A stretch of DNA of 8,668 nucleotides from TMP-24 sp031376305. Its GTDB lineage: Bacteria > Pseudomonadota > Alphaproteobacteria > Rhodobacterales > Rhodobacteraceae. Location: NCBI GenBank assembly GCA_031376305.1, contig JANMDM010000159.1, forward strand, positions 1 through 8,668, read 5' to 3'. The position numbers were made by a program, and so were the translations under genes. Under the pieces are notes generated by a model. That model had not been told where the DNA came from. It made no database searches and saw nothing but the letters and a program-made list of their open reading frames with translations. Shown piece by piece: positions 1-6,154 of the stretch (its first letter is position 1; the number at the start of each line of letters is the position of its first letter).

Positions 1-480
1 TTCGACCCGCAGCTTGACTGGGCCAAGATCGGCAAGATCCGCGATCTTTGGGGCGGCAAGCTGATCCTCAAAGGCATTCTCGACGCCGATGACGCCCGCC
101 GCGCCGCAGATTTCGGCGCCGACGCGATCCTGGTGTCCAACCACGGCGGGCGGCAGTTGGATGGGGCCTTGTCCTCGATCCGCATGTTGCCCGAAATTGT
201 GAAAGCCGTGGGCGATCAGACCGAGGTGCATCTCGACAGTGGCATCCGCTCGGGCCAGGACGTGCTGAAAGCTTTGGCGCTGGGCGCCAAGGGCACCTTT
301 ATCGGCCGGTCCTATATCTATGGGCTTGGGGCGATGGGCGAGGCTGGGGTGACCAAGGCGCTGGAGGTGATCCACAAGGAACTCGACATCACCATGGCGC
401 TCTGCGGTGAACGCAAAGTGGGCGATCTCGGTCGCCACAATGTGCTGTTGCCGACCGGGTTCGAAGGCGGCTATTGCTGA
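1..480 (+). CDS. lldD: FMN-dependent L-lactate dehydrogenase / alpha-hydroxy-acid oxidase, C-terminal part
   Basis: The reading frame is open from base 1 to the TGA at 478-480, giving 159 visible residues; the N-terminal half lies outside the window. The family oxidises an alpha-hydroxy acid, typically L-lactate to pyruvate, using FMN in a TIM barrel. Visible signatures are the LILKG lysine (residue 24), the active-site segment SNHGGRQLDG (residues 46-55) with the catalytic His48 and substrate-binding Arg51, the FMN-phosphate region DSGIRSG, and GRSYIYGLGA near the end of the barrel. The tail (KELDITMALCGERKVGDL) matches the usual C-terminus of LldD-type enzymes. GTG at 133 is an internal valine, not a start. 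L-lactate is the most likely substrate, but mandelate, glycolate and related family members cannot be excluded from the C-terminus alone. The next gene is convergent, so it is not in the same operon. Confidence 0.88.
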   Translation, partial: FDPQLDWAKIGKIRDLWGGKLILKGILDADDARRAADFGADAILVSNHGGRQLDGALSSIRMLPEIVKAVGDQTEVHLDSGIRSGQDVLKALALGAKGTFIGRSYIYGLGAMGEAGVTKALEVIHKELDITMALCGERKVGDLGRHNVLLPTGFEGGYC

Positions 481-531
481 CGCCGCTTCAGGATCAGCGC
501 TCGGCGCGGGGCAGGGTGAGCAGGCTTGTGT

Positions 532-1707
532 TCAGGCTTGGCCACCGGATCGGTTCCCGGCGGCTCCACCTCCCACCGCAAGCAGCTTTGGGAACAGCCA
601 CAGTACCAAAAGGATCATCCCGGCCATTACCACCAGGGCCGCCCGCAGCCCCAGCACTTCGGACATCAGCCCCAGCGCCGCAGGGCCGAAGAAATACCCC
701 AGATAGCCCATGGCCGTCGCCCGCGTGATGGCCAGCATCCTGCGGTGCGGGTCGCTCAACCGCCCGATCGCCGAAAAAGCCGTTGGAGCAATGACCGATC
801 CGCCAAGCCCGGTGACAACCAGCCCGACATAGGCCACCATCGGCGTCGGCGCGAGGCCGACCATCACCATGCCGCCGGCGCCAATGATTGCCGCCCAGCG
901 CATCAGCAGGGTCTGACTGACACGGGCAACGATAATCTGCCCCAGCATCCGGCCAACGCCCATCGTTAACGCCAGAACTGCAGGCCCAAAACTGCCTGCC
1001 CCTTTCGCCGCCCCCAAAGTGCGCTCAATATGCAGCGCCGACCAGTTTTCGGCAGCATTTTCCGACATGAAGGCGATCAGCACAATGATCCCGCCCCACA
1101 CCGGCACCATCCCCATCTTGCCGCGCACGCCGACCGCGCGGGCGAAACCGTTGATCCCCGCCCCCCGCTCTGTCGTCAGCACCGCCAGCACCGCGACGCT
1201 CACCGCCACCGCCGTCAAAATCGGACCGGGGCCAAACCCCTGACCGCGCGCCAGACCGGTGGCAGCCGCTGCCCCCGCATAACCAAAGGAATAGGCGGCA
1301 TGGATCAGGTTCATCAGATGCAGACCCTCGTCCACCTCAATGGCGCTGACACGGGCCGTCATCGTCACATCCAGAAAGCCGTTGACGATCCCCACAACCA
1401 TCATCGACAGCGCGAAAAAAAGCGGCATCGCCATCCAGCCCGGCAAGGCAAAAGCCAGTCCCAGCGCCAAAACCGACATCGGCAAAACATTGCGTCCAAA
1501 GCGCGGCGCCAGCTTCGGCGCCATCAGCATGGCGGTGACGGCTGCAATCGGCGTCGCCAGCAACAGCGAGCCGAAATGTGCGTCGCTGACCCCAAGGGCC
1601 GCCTTGATATCCGGGATCAGCCCGGCATAAGTTCCCCACAACATGCCCATGGCGGCAAAAGCCACAAGCGGCGCCCGCGCGGCACCGATCTGACGCAGAA
1701 TCGACAT
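532..1707 (-). CDS. MFS transporter, YbjJ-like
   Basis: This is a 391-residue integral membrane protein of the major facilitator superfamily, probably with 10-12 helices. Hydrophobic, Gly/Ala-rich segments run along the whole length, with a short basic loop (APKLAPRFGR) after helix 2, as in the MFS A-motif region. The N-terminal WGTYAGLIPDIKAALGVSDAHFG pattern and the second-half segments ENWSALHIE and GMGVGR-like TMGVGRML recall the E. coli YbjJ group; the substrate is unknown. I chose ATG at 1707 because GGAAAGG sits nine bases upstream of it. A start at 1767 would add 20 residues of Arg/Gly-rich sequence unlike a membrane-protein N-terminus. It converges with the lactate dehydrogenase gene with a gap of about 50 bases, and is divergent from rplY. 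No terminator with a U-tract is visible at its 3' end. Confidence 0.85.
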   Translation of the reverse strand: MSILRQIGAARAPLVAFAAMGMLWGTYAGLIPDIKAALGVSDAHFGSLLLATPIAAVTAMLMAPKLAPRFGRNVLPMSVLALGLAFALPGWMAMPLFFALSMMVVGIVNGFLDVTMTARVSAIEVDEGLHLMNLIHAAYSFGYAGAAAATGLARGQGFGPGPILTAVAVSVAVLAVLTTERGAGINGFARAVGVRGKMGMVPVWGGIIVLIAFMSENAAENWSALHIERTLGAAKGAGSFGPAVLALTMGVGRMLGQIIVARVSQTLLMRWAAIIGAGGMVMVGLAPTPMVAYVGLVVTGLGGSVIAPTAFSAIGRLSDPHRRMLAITRATAMGYLGYFFGPAALGLMSEVLGLRAALVVMAGMILLVLWLFPKLLAVGGGAAGNRSGGQA

Positions 1708-1887
1708 TTCAGGAAACCTTTCCGAGATAGAAACCGTTCCTAGCCGACCCCGGCCCCGCCCAGCCATCCTGCCCCCGACCTGCCGTGCCGCTTTTTGGCT
1801 TTTATTCGCAGCGATTCCCCTCTATACGCGCCCGTTCATGGGCATGCACCCTTGGAGGATGTCCTTTTTAACCTATGGAGAAGACCT

Positions 1888-2493
1888 ATGGCTGGTGAGA
1901 TCCCTGATCTTGTAGCCGAGGTACGTGCGGGGACAGGCAAGGGGGCCGCCCGCCAAGCTCGTCGCGAGAGCAACGTACCCGGAATCGTTTATGGTGGCGG
2001 CACTGATCCGCAACCAATCAACGTTAAGTATCACTATTTGCTGAAAAAACTAAAGGCAGGCCGCTTCTTGCAAACGCTTTTCAACCTCAAGGTTGAAGGC
2101 CAGCAAGACGTCCGCGTGATCTGCCGCAGCGTCCAGCGCGACGTGGTGCGTGATGAGCCGACCCATCTGGACCTGATGCGCCTGCGCGCCGACTCGCGCG
2201 TCAAACTGTTCATCCACGTCACCTTTGAGAACCACGAAAAATCGCCGGGCCTCAAGCGTGGCGGCACACTGACCATCGTGCGCCCGGAAGTCGAACTGGA
2301 AGTGACCGCGGGCGATATCCCTGATCACGTCACCGTTGATCTGACCGGCCGGGATATCGGCGATGTCATCCACATCAACGATATCGTGCTGCCGAAAGGC
2401 GCAACGCCGACCATCGACCGCAACTTCGTGATCGCCAACATCGCAGCGCCGACTGGCCTGCGCTCGGCAGATAACGACGCCGCCGAAGCCTGA
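1888..2493 (+). CDS. rplY: 50S ribosomal protein L25/general stress protein Ctc
   Basis: L25 binds 5S rRNA in the large ribosomal subunit. The 201-residue protein is the long Ctc/TL5 form: an N-terminal L25 beta-barrel domain (about residues 5-95) with the conserved GKGAARQARRESNVPGIVYGG segment and VQRDVVRDEPTHLDLMR, then a C-terminal TL5-type beta domain (about 100-190) with GGTLTIVRPEVELEV and DLTGRDIGDVIHINDI. ATG at 1888 is preferred because GGAGAAG lies just upstream and MAGEIPDL is a typical beginning. The frame is open back to a TTG at 1795, but that adds 31 residues that look like untranslated leader. A terminator hairpin follows the stop. The short form found in enteric bacteria lacks the second domain. 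Confidence 0.95.
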   Translation: MAGEIPDLVAEVRAGTGKGAARQARRESNVPGIVYGGGTDPQPINVKYHYLLKKLKAGRFLQTLFNLKVEGQQDVRVICRSVQRDVVRDEPTHLDLMRLRADSRVKLFIHVTFENHEKSPGLKRGGTLTIVRPEVELEVTAGDIPDHVTVDLTGRDIGDVIHINDIVLPKGATPTIDRNFVIANIAAPTGLRSADNDAAEA

Positions 2494-2511
2494 TCGCTTC
2501 TGTAACTGACA

Positions 2512-2545
2512 GGGGAACGCGGGGCGCAAACGTCTCGCGTTTTTC
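2512..2545 (+). terminator. Intrinsic terminator of rplY
   Basis: AACGCG (2516-2521) pairs perfectly with CGCGTT (2536-2541), and the stem can be lengthened by G-U pairs between the preceding G run and the following T run. The loop is 14 bases and the stem runs into TTTTTC. It lies 20-50 bases after the rplY stop on the plus strand. The minus strand has no U-run after the hairpin, so it is not an obvious terminator for the convergent acetyltransferase gene. Confidence 0.6.
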
Positions 2546-2561
2546 ATTTATCCGCAGGAAG

Positions 2562-3113
2562 TCAGACAGATGATACCTGCAAGAATTCATGGCTCAGAAT
2601 CCCCATGACCATATCGTCATGCCATTCGCCGCCCACCAGCGCCGTCTGCCGTTCGCGCCCTTCCACCTGAAAGCCGCAAGCCCGGTAGCAGCGAATGGCC
2701 GGTTCGTTATAGGCCAGCACCCGAAGCTCCACCCGATGCAGGCCAAGGGATCCGAAAGCGTGGCTCAGAACCAGCCCGATGACCTCGCGCCCCAGCCCGA
2801 TGCCGTGGCGCCCTGGGTCAAGAATTCCCAAAGCCAGCCGCGCCCGACGGTCCCCTTGGCTGACGCTGTGCAAAAACACCGAACCGATCATCCTTCCGGC
2901 TTCCTCAATCACCCAGGCGTGCTCAAACACCGCCAGATGTGCGACCCAGTCTTCGGCCCGCTCAAGCGTCAATGGCGCAAGATCGGCGACAACTCCGCCA
3001 AACATCCGCACAATTCCGGCGTCATCGCCCAAGGCCACGCGCGCCGCAGCATCCTCGGGCCGTGGGGGGCGAAGGGTCAGGCGTGGGCCGGTCAGGACAG
3101 GGGAATGCGACAT
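2562..3113 (-). CDS. GNAT-family N-acetyltransferase, RimJ/RimL-like
   Basis: The 183-residue cytoplasmic protein has the layout of the RimJ/RimL branch of GNAT acetyltransferases, which transfer acetyl from acetyl-CoA to an amino group. It opens with TGPRLTLRPPRPEDA (strand 1). Motif A carries the pyrophosphate-binding loop RHGIGLG (residues 102-108). It continues with the LHRVELRVLAYNEPAI strand and the motif B helix CYRACGFQVEGRER (about 142-155), the usual NxxAIxxYxxxGF arrangement. AAGGGA lies five bases before ATG 3113. It is convergent with rplY and divergent from pth. The acceptor could be a ribosomal protein N-terminus, an antibiotic or a small amine; the sequence does not decide. 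The neighbourhood of translation genes is only suggestive. Confidence 0.85.
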   Translation of the reverse strand: MSHSPVLTGPRLTLRPPRPEDAAARVALGDDAGIVRMFGGVVADLAPLTLERAEDWVAHLAVFEHAWVIEEAGRMIGSVFLHSVSQGDRRARLALGILDPGRHGIGLGREVIGLVLSHAFGSLGLHRVELRVLAYNEPAIRCYRACGFQVEGRERQTALVGGEWHDDMVMGILSHEFLQVSSV

Positions 3114-3193
3114 GAAGTCCCTTATGAAAATCCTGATCAGACAATCATGTACAGGGAGCCGATGTAAACCCCGCCAGTGCCGCCGCCCACGCG

Positions 3194-3222
3194 TTGCAAC
3201 CCGTCGCAGCTTTCCTTACCTT
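3194..3222 (+). promoter_or_regulatory. Candidate sigma-70 promoter of pth
   Basis: TTGCAA (3194-3199) and TACCTT (3217-3222) are separated by exactly 17 bases, which puts a start site near 3229 and leaves a leader of about 20 bases holding the GGAGG ribosome-binding site of pth. The -35 box is good and the -10 box is moderate. It lies in the divergent gap between the acetyltransferase gene and pth. Confidence 0.45.
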
Positions 3223-3248
3223 GGTCGGCAAATCTGGAGGTGTGGCGC

Positions 3249-3965
3249 ATGCGCCTATTCGTCGGTCTCGGCAATCCCGGGGCGAAATACGCAGGCAACC
3301 GCCACAACATCGGCTTCATGGCCGTTGACCGGATCGCCGCCGATCACGGCTTTGGCCCCTGGCGCGTAAAATTTCAGGGGCTGGTTTGTGAAGGCAGGCT
3401 TGGCGCCGACCGCGTGTCCCTGCTAAAACCCGAAACCTTCATGAACCTGTCGGGCCAGTCCGTCCGTGCCACGATGGATTTTTACAAGATCGGGCTTGCG
3501 GATCTGGTGGTGTTTCATGACGAACTTGACCTGGCCCCCGGCAAAATCCGCACCAAGCTCGGCGGCGGTCATGCGGGCCATAATGGCCTGCGCTCGATCC
3601 ACGCCCATATCGGCGATGCTTACGCCCGCGTGCGGCTGGGGATTGGCCATCCCGGCCACAAGGACCGGGTTGCCGATTATGTGCTTTCTGATTTCGCCAA
3701 GGCCGATCAGGACTGGCTTGATGATCTGATGCGCGGCATCTCCGACGGGGCGGCGATGCTGGCCGACGGCGACAGCGCAAAGTTTCTGAACGCCGTGGCC
3801 CTGCGCATGGCGCCACTGCGCCCCGTGACGGGCGCGATCAATCGCCGAGCCGCGACGGCGCCTCAAGCGGTTGTGGCGCAATTGGCCACCCCCGTACCCG
3901 AAGACCGCCCGCAAACCACGCCCCCGACGTTGCTGCAACGGCTTGCCGAAAGGTTCCGCAAATGA
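3249..3965 (+). CDS. pth: Peptidyl-tRNA hydrolase
   Basis: Pth cleaves the ester bond of peptidyl-tRNAs that drop off the ribosome, recycling tRNA. The 238-residue product starts MRLFVGLGNPGAKYAGNRHN. Visible functional residues are Asn9, catalytic His19 (E. coli His20), Met65-Asn66 in PETFMNLSG, Asp91 in HDELDL (E. coli Asp93), and Asn112 in GGGHAGHNGLRS. The start at 3249 is set by GGAGG eight bases upstream and by homology; the frame is open back to 3177 but that part is unrelated. The core ends near residue 187. It is followed by about 50 residues rich in Pro, Ala, Thr and Arg, ending in a basic helix-like LLQRLAERFRK, longer than the roughly 194-residue E. coli enzyme. The stop overlaps the start of the DUF2237 gene. 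Confidence 0.96.
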   Translation: MRLFVGLGNPGAKYAGNRHNIGFMAVDRIAADHGFGPWRVKFQGLVCEGRLGADRVSLLKPETFMNLSGQSVRATMDFYKIGLADLVVFHDELDLAPGKIRTKLGGGHAGHNGLRSIHAHIGDAYARVRLGIGHPGHKDRVADYVLSDFAKADQDWLDDLMRGISDGAAMLADGDSAKFLNAVALRMAPLRPVTGAINRRAATAPQAVVAQLATPVPEDRPQTTPPTLLQRLAERFRK

Positions 3966-4330
3966 AACCACTGCCATCTGTCAACGTGCTTGGCGGGCCG
4001 CTTGAGCTTTGTTCGTCAGCACCCGTAACCGGCTATTTCCGCGACGGCCACTGCAACACCTGCGCCGAGGATCAGGGCAGCCATACTGTCTGCGTGGCGG
4101 TTACCGCCGAATTCCTGGCCTTTTCGAAATATCTGGGCAATGACCTGTCTACCCCACGCCCGGAGTTTCGCTTTGCCGGGCTGAAACCCGGCGATCAGTG
4201 GTGCCTCTGCGCCGCGCGGTTCTTGCAGGCGCATGACGAAGGCTGCGCCCCCAATGTTCGGCTGGAAGCCACCCATGCGCGGGCAACCGAAATCGTGCCC
4301 TTGGAGGTTCTGAAAGCCTGCGCCGATTAG
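3962..4330 (+). CDS. DUF2237 family protein
   Basis: This is a 122-residue cytoplasmic protein of the DUF2237 family, whose function is not established. Conserved blocks run through almost the whole protein: NVLGGPLELCS (8-18), TGYFRDGHCNTCAEDQGSHTVC (23-44), a segment covering EFLAFSK and GNDLSTPRPEF (50-69), GLKPGDQWCLCAARF (73-87), and LEATHARATEIVPLEVLKA near the end. There are eight cysteines, including pairs CNTC (31/34) and CLC (81/83), with nearby His30, His41 and Asp28/37, so metal binding or redox activity is a reasonable but unproven guess. ATG at 3962 overlaps the pth stop as ATGA, so translation is probably coupled to pth and the two share a promoter. Its own stop overlaps the stop of the convergent regulator gene by four bases. 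Confidence 0.92.
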   Translation: MKPLPSVNVLGGPLELCSSAPVTGYFRDGHCNTCAEDQGSHTVCVAVTAEFLAFSKYLGNDLSTPRPEFRFAGLKPGDQWCLCAARFLQAHDEGCAPNVRLEATHARATEIVPLEVLKACAD

Positions 4331-4842
4331 CCGGTCTTGGCCATAAGACTGGGAACCGGGGCTTTGGTGTCGATCATGTCCTCAATGAACACGCTTAACA
4401 ATTGCGGTCGCCCGGTGACACCGGCCTTGCGGTAGATGGCATTGGTCTGTGCCTTGACGGTTCCCTCCGACGTGGCGCGCAACGAAGCGATTTCCTGAAT
4501 CGACAGGCCTTTGATGGCGAAAAGCGCCACGTCGCGTTCGGCCGCCGTCAGCCCCCAGTCCTCAAAGCGTTCGGTCAAAAGATCCATGAAGGCGCTGGAC
4601 GCGCGGCGCAGCTTCTCTTGTGCGTGGCTGCGTTCGCGCATGGTCTTGACGAAAGCAATGGCCCCCAGGATCAACCCCAGGATCAACCCAAGCGCCGCGC
4701 CAATTTCCAGATATTCGCGCGTCGCCCAGCTGATCGGCCTGGCGTAAACGCCAAACACCGACAGAAGAATGTCGGACACAAAGAACAAGGCGCAGAATGC
4801 CTGTAACAACAAAACGACGGTCACAAAAATCTTGCCACTCAT
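4327..4842 (-). CDS. Membrane-anchored LuxR-type HTH transcriptional regulator
   Basis: This 171-residue protein has two predicted membrane helices (about residues 5-30 and 44-66). A charged, helical linker follows (67-94, MRERSHAQEKLRRASSAF), and then a C-terminal LuxR/GerE helix-turn-helix (95-157). The HTH is well kept: WGLTAAERDVALFAIKGLS, then QEIASLRATSEGTVKAQTNAIYRKAGV, close to the family pattern LTxRE...EIA...S.GTVK.. .I..K.GV. There is no receiver, autoinducer-binding or PAS domain, so any input must come through the membrane part or a partner protein. I chose ATG 4842 because the hydrophobic segment follows at once; upstream in-frame ATGs at 4929 and 5016 add Arg-rich sequence overlapping the preceding gene. 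The Shine-Dalgarno before 4842 is weak (GTGGGG). It follows two secreted PepSY-like genes on the same strand, 73 bases after the nearer one. Target genes are unknown. Confidence 0.82.
   Translation of the reverse strand: MSGKIFVTVVLLLQAFCALFFVSDILLSVFGVYARPISWATREYLEIGAALGLILGLILGAIAFVKTMRERSHAQEKLRRASSAFMDLLTERFEDWGLTAAERDVALFAIKGLSIQEIASLRATSEGTVKAQTNAIYRKAGVTGRPQLLSVFIEDMIDTKAPVPSLMAKTG
4664..4687 (-). repeat. 12-bp tandem duplication inside membrane helix 2 of the LuxR-type gene
   Basis: Two exact adjacent copies of CCCAGGATCAAC (plus-strand sense) encode LGLILGLILG within the second membrane helix. It preserves frame and hydrophobicity, so it looks like a local slippage event tolerated by the helix. 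Confidence 0.7.
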
Positions 4843-4915
4843 GACGGCCCCACTGCTGGCGAAGAGTCCGCCGTGTCTGTCACATGAAACATCGTCTCGC
4901 CGACGGCTGCTTTGT

Positions 4916-5347
4916 TCAATCGTCGTCATCCGGGCTGCCCGATCCTGAACCGTGGCCCGATCCCGACCCGCTGCCCGACCCTGACCCGCCGCTGGAACCC
5001 GACCCACCAGATCCACTGTTGCTGCCTGAACCAGAGCTGCCCGAACCGGAACTGCCCGAACCCGGATTGCTGATCGTCACGACGTCCGGCGACGTCTTGC
5101 CGCCGATGGCCTGCCAGTAATCGCGCAGGATTTCCCCGGTGCGCGGATCGAAGATGATCTCTCGCTCGAAGGTTGCGCTGGACGCTTCGACCTGCGTCCG
5201 CCCCAACAACGTCCGGCTCACCTCGATATTCGTGTAGCCCTGCTCAACAAGCTGAGCTTTGATCTGGTCAAGAAGGTCTTGGGCAAAAACCGGTGCGGCC
5301 ATCAGCAGGGCCGCGATGGTCGTCGCGATTAAGGCTGCACATTTCAT
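4916..5347 (-). CDS. Secreted PepSY-like protein with Gly/Ser tail
   Basis: The 143-residue precursor has a clear Sec signal peptide (1-22, cleavage likely after PVFA before QD). A PepSY-like alpha/beta unit follows (about 23-84): an amphipathic helix DLLDQIKAQLVEQGYTNIEV, then strands, then REIIFDPRTGEILRDYW. A linker leads to a 44-residue tail (95-138) made almost only of Gly and Ser, and then Pro and four terminal Asp. The first 84 residues match the upstream gene product (5466-5822), with IKAxLxxQGxTNIEV in both, so the two are paralogues. PepSY units are known from peptidase-inhibitory and cell-envelope proteins, but no function is assigned here. A stretch of GGATG lies upstream of the ATG, and a candidate extended -10 promoter lies within the gap to the upstream gene. 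The mature protein is predicted to be periplasmic or exported. Confidence 0.82.
   Translation of the reverse strand: MKCAALIATTIAALLMAAPVFAQDLLDQIKAQLVEQGYTNIEVSRTLLGRTQVEASSATFEREIIFDPRTGEILRDYWQAIGGKTSPDVVTISNPGSGSSGSGSSGSGSNSGSGGSGSSGGSGSGSGSGSGHGSGSGSPDDDD
4934..5065 (-). repeat. Low-complexity Gly/Ser-coding repeat
   Basis: This tract encodes residues 95-138 of the secreted protein at 4916-5347. The plus strand is built of degenerate short units such as CTGCCCGAACC and CCCGACCC. Codon use varies between copies, so the repetition is stronger in the protein than in the DNA, which suggests selection for the Gly/Ser composition rather than only recent slippage. It is prone to length change. 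Confidence 0.75.
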
Positions 5348-5376
5348 GGGTCACATCCGTTCACATTTCTCCGCAG

Positions 5377-5406
5377 CTTATACCAGCAACTATCGCGCAA
5401 CGCCCT
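5377..5406 (-). promoter_or_regulatory. Candidate extended -10 promoter for the Gly/Ser-tail gene
   Basis: Read on the minus strand, TGGTATAAG provides TG-N-TATAAG, an extended -10 element, with the TATAAG at 5382-5377. No good -35 is seen at 17 bases; extended -10 promoters often lack one. A start site near 5370 would give a leader of about 23 bases to ATG 5347. It implies that this gene can be expressed separately from the upstream paralogue. Confidence 0.35.
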
Positions 5407-5426
5407 ATCCACGGCAACAACCGTCC

Positions 5427-5454
5427 GGCGCGGGCAGCCAAGGGCCGCCGCGCC
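5427..5454 (-). terminator. GC-rich hairpin after the upstream PepSY-like gene
   Basis: GGCGCGG (5427-5433) pairs with CCGCGCC (5448-5454), seven perfect base pairs around a 14-base loop that contains a further small GCC/GGC pairing. It begins 12 bases beyond the stop of the gene at 5466-5822. No U-tract follows on the minus strand, so it could be a weak or partial terminator, or a 3'-end stabiliser between the two paralogues. Confidence 0.35.
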
Positions 5455-5465
5455 AAACCTGTCCG

Positions 5466-5822
5466 TCAGTCGTCGCTGCTACTGCCATGGCCACTGTTGC
5501 CGCTATTGCCGCCATGATGTCCGCTGTCGTCGTCGCTGTCATCATCACTGTCATCCGTGCTGTCGTCAGCCGTCGTACCATCCGCACCAAGGCTTTCGCT
5601 TTCACGCTTAAGGACAGTCCCATTGGCAAGATCGATGGTGATTTCGACCTTTTGGGTGCCGTTAACCGCTTCGATCTTGGCCGTCGTCACCCCGCTTTTA
5701 ACCTCGATGTTGGTAAAACCCTGATCGGTCAGCGCCTTGATGGCACTGTCCAGCGCCGATTGAGCAAAGGCGACGCTGCCTGCAAGGGCGAAAACAGCCG
5801 CGATGAATGTTGTCCGCTTCAT
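5466..5822 (-). CDS. Secreted PepSY-like protein with Asp/Ser/His-rich tail
   Basis: The 118-residue precursor has a Sec signal peptide (1-20, cleavage likely after VAFA before QS). A PepSY-like unit (21-75) follows, with the helix ALDSAIKALTDQGFTNIEV, two strands (TTAKIEAVNG, QKVEITIDLANGTVLKRE), and the typical end of a PepSY repeat. The tail (80-118) starts with an acidic run, DDSTDDSDDDSDDDS, then turns to HHGGNSGNSGHGSSSDD. The acidic and His residues could bind cations, but no known metal motif is present. GGAG eight bases before ATG 5822 supports the start. It is the first of three same-strand genes leading to the membrane-anchored LuxR-type regulator and is a paralogue of the next gene, with an unrelated tail. 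The mature protein should be periplasmic or exported. Its function is unknown. Confidence 0.82.
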   Translation of the reverse strand: MKRTTFIAAVFALAGSVAFAQSALDSAIKALTDQGFTNIEVKSGVTTAKIEAVNGTQKVEITIDLANGTVLKRESESLGADGTTADDSTDDSDDDSDDDSGHHGGNSGNSGHGSSSDD

Positions 5823-5937
5823 ATTCGTAACTCCGTGGGTTCGGCACCGTTCAGTGGCGCGATGCCAGAAAACCCCCGCCCGCCGACATTGCCAATTTGC
5901 CTGAAGTTTACGCCTGGGTCGCTAAACCAAAGGCAAA

Positions 5938-5962
5938 GCGCTATAAACTGAGGTTTATGCGC
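5938..5962. repeat. 25-base imperfect palindrome
   Basis: GCGC (5938-5941), one unpaired T, then ATAAAC (5943-5948) pair with GTTTAT (5953-5958) and GCGC (5959-5962) around a TGAG loop: ten base pairs with a single bulge. It lies about 115 bases upstream of the PepSY-like gene start at 5822. On the minus strand it is followed by TTTGCCTTTGG, a poor U-tract. It could be an operator for a dimeric regulator or the end of a short transcript. Confidence 0.5.
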
Positions 5963-6154
5963 GATTGCAAGGAATGCCCGCCGCAGCCCTTTGCGCAAAA
6001 GCAAAGGCCCAGACCGCTGGGTCAGAGCCAATGTGCCGCTTCGATCTTTGGGCTGTGCCGACAGGTTGAAACCGCCGTAAGTTCATCCGATCCATCGCCA
6101 TATGCCGACTGACTTGCGCCCTGACGCTTTGCGATTTGACTGGGTCTTGCAGGC

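Noticed and set aside
521..540. Direct repeat CAGGCTTG (521-528 and 533-540) as an attachment site
   Set aside because: Eight bases with a four-base gap, at the end of the MFS gene, with no integrase or tRNA nearby; probably chance.
1030..1743. Plus-strand open frame of 237 codons opposite the MFS gene
   Set aside because: The product is Arg/His/Gln-rich and low in hydrophobic residues, an antisense shadow of the membrane protein gene.
1795..1887. TTG start giving L25 a 31-residue extension
   Set aside because: L25 proteins begin near MAGEIPDL, which has its own ribosome-binding site; the extension covers the likely leader.
2589..3167. Plus-strand frame opposite the GNAT gene
   Set aside because: The minus-strand frame shows the acetyl-CoA loop and motif B; the plus-strand product has no family character.
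4843..5016. Longer N-terminus for the LuxR-type regulator (58 more residues)
   Set aside because: The extra part overlaps the end of the secreted-protein gene, is Arg-rich and unlike a domain, and would put charged sequence before the first membrane helix.
4934..5065. A CRISPR or regular tandem array
   Set aside because: The units are short, degenerate and in frame with the Gly/Ser tail; there are no spacers or conserved repeats.
4884..5120. Plus-strand frame with Pro-Asp/Pro-Glu repeats (PDPDP, PEPELPEP)
   Set aside because: It is the antisense reading of the Gly/Ser tail codons. The real gene on the minus strand has a signal peptide, a paralogue and a sensible start, and this frame has none.
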